Below are positions 40,048 through 46,430 of a DNA stretch of 50,833 nt, in pieces; within the stretch, counting starts at the first letter, position 1; every line of letters begins with the position of its first letter. A program made the translations under genes and the position numbers. Where the stretch lies: IMG/VR virus record IMGVR_UViG_3300024264_000051, positions 1-50,833 of that record, one strand, 5' to 3'. The stretch comes from a virus. The notes under the pieces were generated by a model that was given only the letters and a program-made list of their open reading frames with translations, was not told where the DNA came from and did no database searches.

Positions 40048-42555
40048 ATGCAAAAAATCAACGACATCGCCCGTGGTCATTGGCCATTCATCTTGTCTCG
40101 TCTTGCTGGACTCTCGAAATCCGAGCTTTCTGACAAGCATGGTCCCTGTCCGCTTTGCGGTGGAAAGGACCGTTATCGATTCGACGACGAGGACGAACGA
40201 GGCACATGGTTCTGCAATCAATGTGGAGGCAAGGAGCAGCAAGGCGGAGGAGGAACCGGGATGGACCTTCTACTTAGGAAGAACAACTGGACGTTCAAGT
40301 ACGCAGTCACTCAGATCAAGTCCGTTCTTGGCGTCGCAGAATCCAGCGGCATCCCAGCCCCTCCGACCAGAGGCGCGGAGTCTGTCTACAAGTACAGCGA
40401 AAATTTTTATGTATGCCGCTTCCCTGGCAAAAAAATTCGACCTCTTTATTTCGACGGATCCTCCTGGAAAAACAACTCTCATCCAGTTCCAAGGCCAATA
40501 TTTAATCGCAGGCAACTTGAACTGCTCCCGTCCAACCCCGTTTTGATAACTGAAGGAGAGAAAACAGCTGTAGCTGCTGAAAGGCTACTGCCCTCGTATG
40601 TCTCAATAACTTGGTCTTCAGGTTGCAACTCAATAAACAAGAACGATTGGTCGCCAATAAAAGGCAAATCAATCACTTTATGGCCTGATGCAGACGATGC
40701 CGGTCGTCAAGCAATGGCAAAACTTGCTCCAATTCTTTTGAAGAATGGAGCTAAGGAAGTTTTTATTGTAACGCCACCCCAAAACGCACCCAAGGGCTGG
40801 GATTTAGCTGATGCACTTTGGTCGTCAGAGGAGGCGCTTGACTATCTTCAGAAGAATTTAAGCGATCCGATAACCGCCCCAGAAAAACCAGAGCCCCAGT
40901 TGCTGGATGAAATTTCGTCTCCAGAATCGCTGCCTGATGTTGATGAATATTTTGCCTGTTTAGGATTTAAAGAAGGAAGCTACTTTTATCAGCCATTTGC
41001 CACTGGTGAAGTTATGGCATTAACTAGAAGCCAACATACCGGGACTCATCTTTGCGCAATAGCACCGCTTGCTTATTGGGAAAATCTTTATCCAAGCAGG
41101 GCTGGAGTCAATTGGGTTTCGGCTGCTTCGTCTTTATACAGGCGTCATGAAAAGAAGGGTGATTTTAATCCCTCAAAACTAAGAGGCAGAGGCGCATGGT
41201 GGGACAACAATCGTTCAGTTCTTCATCTTGGCAATCGCATAGTTGTTAATGGAGAAACAAGATCCAGCAATAGACAGATCGAAGATTCTAGTTTTTATTA
41301 TCAACGCTTAGCACCCAAGAAAGGGCCGAACTTAAATAATCCATTGTCGAAGGAAGAATGCGCACTGATTCTTGAAATCGCGAACTCTTTCCTGTGGGAT
41401 AAAAAGGGATCAGGCACGATCTTGGCCGGGTGGATAGCTCTAGCTCCTTTTTGCGGAATCCTTAATTGGCGTCCACATATCTGGCTCACAGCAGGCTCAG
41501 GCTCGGGGAAAAGCACAGTTTTGGAGGAATTCGTAAACCCTTTACTTGCTGACATGAGAGAGTTTGTTCAGGGCAACACCTCTGAAGCAGGAATCCGCCA
41601 GCGGCTGAAATGTGACGCCTTCCCGGTGCTATTTGACGAATCGGAGGCTAACGAAAAGTCTGATCAGATTCGCATTCAGCAAATACTAAGCCTTGCCCGT
41701 GTTTCTTCATTTGAAACTGACGCAACCATCGTAAAAGGCTCCGCAGATGGATCAATGCAAGATTTCAAGATCAGATCCATGTTTTTCTTTTGCTCCATAT
41801 CTCCGTCTCTTAAGCAAAACGCAGACAGGTCAAGATTTGCACTGTTGACTTTGAAAAAGAAAGAAGATGTTCTATTTAGCAAGGAAGAACGAGATAAGCA
41901 CTGGGTTCGCTTGAAATCAAAGTTGCAAGCAATCTCCCCTGAGCTAGGCATGAGACTTCAAGGCAGAGTCTTTAGTCTCATCCCGGTATTAAAGGAATCC
42001 ATAAGTGTGTTTTGCCAAGTCACTTCAAAATATTTAGATGGCAATAGACGTAGCGGTGATCAATACGGCACACTCCTTGCTGGTGCTTGGATTCTTGGCA
42101 ATGACCGCCCTCCAACGCCTGACGAGGCGTTGACGATTGTCAAGCAAGCACAAGTGGAGAAATTCTGCACTGAAAGCGAAAGAACTGATGAGCGTGGATG
42201 TCTGGATCGAATCATGCAGTATCAAATTCGGGTCGAAGGAGAAGGAACAGTTCTTACTAGGACCATCGGGGAACTCACTCAGCTTGCTGCAGGTAGGGCT
42301 ATTGAGCGACTTGTTCTCCAGTCCACAGCGGAGAACACTCTTGGTCGTAACGGGATCAAGGTCAAGGGCGACCTTGTGCTCTTTGCTAATTCCTCAAACT
42401 CGATCTCCTCGATTCTTAGGGATACGCCTTGGGCCAATTGCTGGTCGAGCCAGCTGTCGAGACTTCCTGGAGCATCCAAGACATCGAACTCTGAAAGTTT
42501 CAAGGGTTTTGCGTCAAATTCCAGGGCTGTTTGCGTTCCACTTCACTCGTTTTGA
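40048..42555 (+). CDS. Primase-helicase with Zn ribbon, TOPRIM and DUF927-type ATPase
   Basis: 835 aa from the ATG just after the regulator's stop; 30 upstream open codons overlap that gene. A zinc ribbon CPLCGGKDRYRF...CNQCG is at about 34-67. A TOPRIM-like part has LITEGEK near 166 and WPDADDAG near 212. After a linker, the C-terminal ATPase has Walker A AGSGSGKST near 482-490 and VLFDESEA near 527. Replicative primases of this P4-alpha type start DNA synthesis at iteron origins, and an iteron-like region follows directly. Likely the phage initiator. Confidence 0.85.
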   Translation: MQKINDIARGHWPFILSRLAGLSKSELSDKHGPCPLCGGKDRYRFDDEDERGTWFCNQCGGKEQQGGGGTGMDLLLRKNNWTFKYAVTQIKSVLGVAESSGIPAPPTRGAESVYKYSENFYVCRFPGKKIRPLYFDGSSWKNNSHPVPRPIFNRRQLELLPSNPVLITEGEKTAVAAERLLPSYVSITWSSGCNSINKNDWSPIKGKSITLWPDADDAGRQAMAKLAPILLKNGAKEVFIVTPPQNAPKGWDLADALWSSEEALDYLQKNLSDPITAPEKPEPQLLDEISSPESLPDVDEYFACLGFKEGSYFYQPFATGEVMALTRSQHTGTHLCAIAPLAYWENLYPSRAGVNWVSAASSLYRRHEKKGDFNPSKLRGRGAWWDNNRSVLHLGNRIVVNGETRSSNRQIEDSSFYYQRLAPKKGPNLNNPLSKEECALILEIANSFLWDKKGSGTILAGWIALAPFCGILNWRPHIWLTAGSGSGKSTVLEEFVNPLLADMREFVQGNTSEAGIRQRLKCDAFPVLFDESEANEKSDQIRIQQILSLARVSSFETDATIVKGSADGSMQDFKIRSMFFFCSISPSLKQNADRSRFALLTLKKKEDVLFSKEERDKHWVRLKSKLQAISPELGMRLQGRVFSLIPVLKESISVFCQVTSKYLDGNRRSGDQYGTLLAGAWILGNDRPPTPDEALTIVKQAQVEKFCTESERTDERGCLDRIMQYQIRVEGEGTVLTRTIGELTQLAAGRAIERLVLQSTAENTLGRNGIKVKGDLVLFANSSNSISSILRDTPWANCWSSQLSRLPGASKTSNSESFKGFASNSRAVCVPLHSF

Positions 42556-42843
42556 TAAAACCGTGAGAAATCGCGAGAAATCGTGACCCGTCAAAACCCA
42601 GTGATAGCAGCAGGTTTGGGCGATTTCTCACGGAATCACGGAATCACGGTGAAAAAGGACACCCCCCTATAGACAACATGAATAGAAAAGTCAAAGCCCC
42701 CTATATATATATATCTATATTTATATATATAGTGAGTAAGGGGTGAGAAACACTGCGCCGCAAGGGTTTTGGTCCTCACGGTTGACCGTGAGAAACCGTG
42801 AGAAACGTGAGAAAGTGAGCAGATCCATTGCGCTGGAGCGGTT
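42556..42843. other. Origin-like region: iterons plus AT-rich stretch
   Basis: No gene here. The motif CCGTGAGAAA or its parts recurs: 42561-42570, TCGCGAGAAA (42571-42580), inverted TTTCTCACGG (42624-42633), two AATCACGG (42634-42649), GGTGAGAAA (42742-42750), and tandem copies at 42786-42795, 42796-42805 and 42806-42814. A perfect dyad CTCACGGT/ACCGTGAG lies at 42775-42792. Between them is an about 30 bp pure A/T run (42702-42731, alternating TA). Iterons flanking an AT-rich DUE next to a primase gene is the layout of a replication origin. Confidence 0.7.
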
Positions 42844-42891
42844 TTGGGCGTGAGAAGTGTCCTCTTGCGGCCTTTTAGCTACCCTTATCCC

Positions 42892-43650
42892 ATGCCAATT
42901 ACCTTCGACGCTGAGGAGATAACCGGCAAGCTGGATGCCATCAGGCTCACCCAGCTTCCATTTGCTGCCTCAAGAGCAGCTAACCAGCTCGGCTGGGAGC
43001 TGAAGAACAACGCTTGGCCTGCTTTTGCTAGGAGAGCTTTCAATCTGCGCGAAGGTACCCCTGTGCCGTTTACGACTGGCGGGGGAGGCGTTGTTGGTGG
43101 ACTTCTTTACAAGCACAACACTGGCGAGGCTGCAGTCAAGATCAGCCTTGACCGCCCTGCGCCGAAGGGCCAGGATCCTGCTCGCTATTTGTCCCCTGGC
43201 GAGACTGGCGGACAGATTTATAAAACTCGCTTTTCACGAGCATTGAGCTTCAAGGGGATAATGCCATCACAGTTCCAATACGCAGCGCCCCTGGTACTTA
43301 GCAGTGGTTTTGAAGGACAGGTAAATAACAAGCGAATCAATGCTGGCTATTACAAAACTGTTTTGACAAGACTCGAAGGAGATTCAGCGAAAGGCAGCAA
43401 AGGAAGCAAGTTCGCTGGCTACAGGTTTTTCTCCGTACCTGATGCGCGTAAGCCGAGCAGGGCTGGTCAACACCTAAAACCAGGCATTTACAGAGCAAAA
43501 GGCCGTGGCGAGCTGCAGCAGTTATTCAGCTACCTCGATCAGATGCCTTCGGTTCCCTCGTTATGGAGCTTTGAGGAGTTTGCAGAACGTGAATCACTGC
43601 CCATACTGGAGCGCATACTTCCGCAGTTCATCGAGGAGGCTTTGAAGTGA
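42892..43650 (+). CDS. Phage structural-type protein outside the virion module
   Basis: 252 aa from the ATG at 42892. The start MPITFDAEEITGKLDAIRLT, LPFAASRAANQLGWELKNNAWPAF and TPVPFTTGGG is like the tail-completion/neck proteins with the FxxxxPTPFT element, seen in head-tail modules. Later GQIYKTRFSRALSFKGIMPSQFQ and a helical C-terminus. It sits after the origin, far from other structural genes, so it may have moved or serve another role. Moderately sure it is a real gene, not of the role. Confidence 0.6.
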   Translation: MPITFDAEEITGKLDAIRLTQLPFAASRAANQLGWELKNNAWPAFARRAFNLREGTPVPFTTGGGGVVGGLLYKHNTGEAAVKISLDRPAPKGQDPARYLSPGETGGQIYKTRFSRALSFKGIMPSQFQYAAPLVLSSGFEGQVNNKRINAGYYKTVLTRLEGDSAKGSKGSKFAGYRFFSVPDARKPSRAGQHLKPGIYRAKGRGELQQLFSYLDQMPSVPSLWSFEEFAERESLPILERILPQFIEEALK

Positions 43651-43829
43651 TTGATCCGTGCCAGCAGAGCGAGTTTTTTATGGAGCGGCTCAGGAGGCAG
43701 TCACAGGGGATGAGCCGGGAAGAATTGCTGGTCGTGGTCGATACGTTGAGCCGTTTGTATTGCACCACAAAGGCTGGAGCCAACTGGCTGGCGAAGGAAG
43801 CTGCGAGGAATTTGTCGTCAGGTTGTTGA
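43647..43829 (+). CDS. NblA-like small protein (tentative)
   Basis: 60 aa from a GTG overlapping the previous stop, with a GAGGAGG site. QQSEFFMERLRRQSQGMSREELLVVVDTLSRLY aligns with the cyanobacterial phycobilisome-degradation peptide NblA, which has QQF/E...RxQxxxxSRE(D/E)LxxLxxxxxRxxM at the same spacing and is also about 60 aa of helix. Some cyanophages carry nblA. The second half (TTKAGANWLAKEAARNL) agrees less. If right, it would target phycobilisomes for breakdown. A coincidental helical peptide is possible. Confidence 0.45.
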   Translation: MIDPCQQSEFFMERLRRQSQGMSREELLVVVDTLSRLYCTTKAGANWLAKEAARNLSSGC

Positions 43830-43853
43830 CACAGTGCGTTTTAGGGTTATATT
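43826..43853 (+). promoter_or_regulatory. Sigma70 promoter upstream of the ligase operon
   Basis: TTGACA (43826-43831) is separated by 16 bp from TATATT (43848-43853). It lies at the end of the preceding gene, about 30 bp before the ligase ATG. The following TTGCAAAC is shared with the promoter at 33026-33061. Confidence 0.8.
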
Positions 43854-43880
43854 GCCGTTGCAAACAAAAATGCGTTTACC

Positions 43881-44630
43881 ATGCCATCCATTGCTTCGCT
43901 AAGAAAACAGTTCAAACAAGCCGATGACGCTTACAGGTCCGGTAACGCACTCATGAGTGACCAAGACTTTGACCAACTTGCCGCTGATCTCAGAGCGGTT
44001 GCGCCATTTGCTCCTGAGCTGATGCTGCCCGGAGGCGGATCGGCACTTTTGAGCTTAAATAATGGCGATAGGGAGGAGCTAGGCCACTGGATCTCCATGA
44101 GCGGCGCTCACGAGCCTCTGTGCGTGTCGGAAAAGGTTGATGGGTGTGCAATTGCCATCCGCTACGTTTTAGGCCGCTTAGAAGCTGCCTGGACGCGATC
44201 TGGTGCTGACGCCACTGCTTTAGTTGCTCGTGTTGCTCCAAAAAAACTCTCGCAGCCTCTTTCTGTTGAAGTTCGCGGCGAGTTGTACGACTCGGTGACT
44301 GGCAAGCAAAGCGTTCCTGCTCAAGCTCTTCGCAAGCCAAATCACACTGGCGACGGACTGGGTTTTATCGCCTATACGCTTGTGGATGCTGATGGAGATG
44401 AGTTCTTGACGCTTGAGCGTTTAGCTGCTCTTGGACTCGACACTGTGTCAGCCGTTTGTTGCACTACCGTCGCTGACGTGATCGTTTGTCATCGCCAGTG
44501 GAAAGCTGGTTGTTTCGGTCGGTCGGAGCTGCCCACCGATGGCATCGTTATCAGGATTGCGGACCACGCCGTACAGCAAGCGTTGGGCTGTAACAGCAAG
44601 GCTCCCAACTATGCTTTCGCTATGAAGTGA
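43881..44630 (+). CDS. Minimal NAD+-dependent DNA ligase (adenylation domain only)
   Basis: 249 aa. Residues 7-45 (LRKQFKQADDAYRSGNALMSDQDFDQLAADL) match the Ia NAD-binding domain unique to bacterial ligases. KVDG at 85-88 gives the AMP-accepting Lys85; EAAWTRSGAD, RGE at 132-134, LPTDGIVIRI near 222 and the closing NYAFAMK are the nucleotidyltransferase motifs. The ORF stops just where the OB-fold would begin; the OB, zinc, HhH and BRCT parts are absent, and no later ORF encodes them. It may seal nicks with a partner, or the protein is a fragment. Coupled to the next gene (TGATG). Confidence 0.8.
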   Translation: MPSIASLRKQFKQADDAYRSGNALMSDQDFDQLAADLRAVAPFAPELMLPGGGSALLSLNNGDREELGHWISMSGAHEPLCVSEKVDGCAIAIRYVLGRLEAAWTRSGADATALVARVAPKKLSQPLSVEVRGELYDSVTGKQSVPAQALRKPNHTGDGLGFIAYTLVDADGDEFLTLERLAALGLDTVSAVCCTTVADVIVCHRQWKAGCFGRSELPTDGIVIRIADHAVQQALGCNSKAPNYAFAMK

Positions 44631-44887
44631 TGGGTTCAGTTATGCACTGGTACACCAGATTCTGGGAGCGATTTGCAATCGGTATCCTCGTTAGATCCAG
44701 CAACATCTCGATGCTTGCGTTCAAGGACCGAGGGCTTGATAAGGTGATCATGGCTGGCTCAATTGACGATCCAGTCGCAATGGCTTTCATCGATGCCAAC
44801 ACCCCGGACGATGAGAACTACACAGATCCCGACTCATTGATGTTGGAACGCTTATTTCATGCTCCAGATGGGAGGAAACCAAACTAA
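44630..44887 (+). CDS. Hypothetical protein
   Basis: 85 aa from the ATG at the ligase stop. MHWYTRFWERFAIGILVRSS, then DKVIMAGSIDDPVAMAFIDA and an acidic end. The mixed alpha/beta character resembles a small regulatory or dNTP-binding domain, but I recognise none. It does not look like the missing OB-fold of the ligase. Confidence 0.55.
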   Translation: MGSVMHWYTRFWERFAIGILVRSSNISMLAFKDRGLDKVIMAGSIDDPVAMAFIDANTPDDENYTDPDSLMLERLFHAPDGRKPN

Positions 44888-44892
44888 AAAAC

Positions 44893-45093
44893 ATGCAAAC
44901 AGTTCACCTCAAAAAATCCAATGACTTCGCAATCTTTATCGAAAACCCCGGAGGAAGCTGGTTTGAAATCTCAGGACAAGGGCGAGTTGCACTCACCCCA
45001 GGCCGATATGTCGAGCGGCTTGAGGCTGAAAAAAAGATTGAAAGACTTCGGTCAATGGGTTACAAGCGACAGCGACTGGCCTGTGATTCGTGA
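44893..45093 (+). CDS. Small hypothetical protein
   Basis: 66 aa: MQTVHLKKSNDFAIFIENPG, GSWFEISGQGRVALTPGRYV, then a basic helix ERLEAEKKIERLRSMGYKRQ. Compact beta start with a Gly-rich turn and helical end look genuine. It overlaps the following membrane protein by 86 bp in another frame. Function unknown. Confidence 0.55.
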   Translation: MQTVHLKKSNDFAIFIENPGGSWFEISGQGRVALTPGRYVERLEAEKKIERLRSMGYKRQRLACDS

Positions 45094-45223
45094 GATTGCT
45101 GGCACCATCAGTTGCATGGCTGTAATCTCTTACGTCTCTGGCTACACGGTCGGGACTTGGTTTCACAAAGCTAAAAATGAACTAATCAACAAAGTCAATG
45201 ACACGATTAATTGGACTGTATAG
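45008..45223 (+). CDS. Small membrane protein overlapping its neighbour
   Basis: 71 aa. A basic N-terminus (SSGLRLKKRLKDFGQW) is followed by one transmembrane segment (IREIAGTISCMAVISYVSGYTVG) and a basic tail. Longer in-frame sequence upstream to 44921 is open but reads as shadow. It overlaps both neighbours. The role is unknown; the topology suits a membrane-targeting or lysis-modifying peptide. Confidence 0.5.
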   Translation: MSSGLRLKKRLKDFGQWVTSDSDWPVIREIAGTISCMAVISYVSGYTVGTWFHKAKNELINKVNDTINWTV

Positions 45224-45728
45224 CCATGCTCCCGGCTCAGGGAAGAGCACTGTTGCAAACATGCTCTGGAACTACAAAAAATTGTCTTTTGCTGATCCAT
45301 TGCGGAAGTTCTCTGCACAGATCCTTTCGTCTCTCGGGTACAACGGTCTTGCCTGCTTAAGGGACAAGAAGGAAGAAAAGATCGCTGAGCTTGGCGTTTC
45401 GCCTCGCCAGATGATGCAAACGCTTGGGACTGAGTGGGGCCGGTCTTGCATCCATCCTGATCTTTGGATCATGGTTGCCGCAGGGACCGTGGAGGAGCAG
45501 CTAAAGCGTGGGCGGAATGTTGTGATCGACGACGTGCGGTTCCCAAATGAGGCGAAGATGATCCGCAAGTTTGGGGGTGAGCTTTGGTTAATAGACCGGC
45601 CCCGTGTCGTTTACGAGGGAGGTCATTCAAGCGAAGGCGCTTTAATAGATGTTTTGCCTGATGAGGTGGTTCATAACAGCGGAAGCCTGGGGCACCTCCG
45701 GGAAGTAGTTACTGGCCTTCTCGAATGA
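45198..45728 (+). CDS. Deoxynucleoside monophosphate kinase
   Basis: 176 aa. Walker A APGSGKST at residues 11-18, SFADPLRKF after it, QTLGTEWGR near 75, and NVVIDDVRFPNEA near 105-118 are the T4 gp1-type dNMP kinase motifs; it converts dNMPs to dNDPs. Works with ThyX and dCTP deaminase to feed dTTP synthesis. It starts inside the previous gene and ends in the next ATG. Confidence 0.85.
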   Translation: MTRLIGLYSHAPGSGKSTVANMLWNYKKLSFADPLRKFSAQILSSLGYNGLACLRDKKEEKIAELGVSPRQMMQTLGTEWGRSCIHPDLWIMVAAGTVEEQLKRGRNVVIDDVRFPNEAKMIRKFGGELWLIDRPRVVYEGGHSSEGALIDVLPDEVVHNSGSLGHLREVVTGLLE

Positions 45729-45799
45729 CACTCACTATTAATTTCCTCGTATCTGGTTTTTGCTTATGGCTCGCCTTGGTCGCATTATTCCTTTTCTAA
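45725..45799 (+). CDS. Tiny membrane peptide
   Basis: 24 aa: MTLTINFLVSGFCLWLALVA, LFLF. Entirely hydrophobic and overlapping the previous stop (ATGA). Size and composition fit a membrane peptide; the only other support is context. Confidence 0.35.
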   Translation: MTLTINFLVSGFCLWLALVALFLF

Positions 45800-45829
45800 T
45801 TGTCACTCTTTTTGTTTCTATTGCTTTAC

Positions 45830-46045
45830 ATGAACATGCCCTTATTTTTCCTGCTGGCACTGGTGACGGTGCCGCCTATCCAGCGAGTCGGTGAGACTTG
45901 CCCGCTGGGGTACTACCCAAGCGGTGGTTATTGCGTTGTTTCTCCTGGAGCTGTTGAGGTTCGGGATACGCTGCCAAACCCGGCTCTTGATGCCTGCCCT
46001 GTTGGCTGGTATCGGGCCAAGGGATATTGCCTGAGGACTCGCTAG
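45830..46045 (+). CDS. Secreted Cys-rich protein with CPxGxYxxxGYC repeat
   Basis: 71 aa from the ATG at 45830; an in-frame TTG at 45800 would add more hydrophobic sequence. Residues 3-14 (MPLFFLLALVTV) are a short signal peptide. Two repeats follow: CPLGYYPSGGYC and CPVGWYRAKGYC, each with a Cys pair for likely disulfides. Small CPxGYYxSGxYC proteins are found in cyanobacteria and their phages. Probably exported; role unknown. Confidence 0.6.
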   Translation: MNMPLFFLLALVTVPPIQRVGETCPLGYYPSGGYCVVSPGAVEVRDTLPNPALDACPVGWYRAKGYCLRTR

Positions 46046-46054
46046 ATTCAAGCC

Positions 46055-46222
46055 ATGACAGGATTCAAATCAAAAGTTGCTGCAGCAGCGCATGAGCAGT
46101 ACATGCGGAGTGTTTACCTCGATGTTTTGTATGAGCTAGACAAGCGCGACGACCCTGACCATGAGTTCAGGGGTTGCTACACGGGTTTATGGGAAATGTA
46201 CGGAGAGAAGCATGAGCGTTGA
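46055..46222 (+). CDS. Small hypothetical protein
   Basis: 55 aa: MTGFKSKVAAAAHEQYMRSV, YLDVLYELDKRDDPDHEFRG, then CYTGLWEMYGEKHER. It overlaps the next gene by 11 bp. A mostly helical small phage peptide of unknown role. Confidence 0.5.
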   Translation: MTGFKSKVAAAAHEQYMRSVYLDVLYELDKRDDPDHEFRGCYTGLWEMYGEKHER

Positions 46223-46430
46223 GATCGCCAACACCTCTGATGGTCTCGGCTTGAACGTTCGTGTTTGTGAGGATGGAATTTGCAAAACCGGGTTCACGTC
46301 ATCGATCCACCTCGTCGAAAAGAAAGCCAACGAACTTAGGGCTGCTATCCGAAAGCAAGCGGCTGAGGCATTCAAAGAGATCAGCCAACTCGAAGCTGAT
46401 GTGATGACCCACGACGATCTGCTCACATGA
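46212..46430 (+). CDS. Small protein with QLEAD helix, before the methyltransferase
   Basis: 72 aa from the ATG at 46212; the longer upstream frame is shadow. Beta start (VEIANTSDGLGLNVRVCEDG) then a helix ending RKQAAEAFKEISQLEADVM. That helix matches HYKQAADTFAEIQQLEADAM, the peptide placed right after the methyltransferase. Its stop overlaps the methyltransferase start (ATGA). Confidence 0.55.
   Translation: MSVEIANTSDGLGLNVRVCEDGICKTGFTSSIHLVEKKANELRAAIRKQAAEAFKEISQLEADVMTHDDLLT

Noticed and set aside
42137-42586. 149 aa plus-strand ORF over the primase 3' end
   Set aside because: Overlaps the primase in another frame and lacks any family pattern; its end runs into the iteron region.
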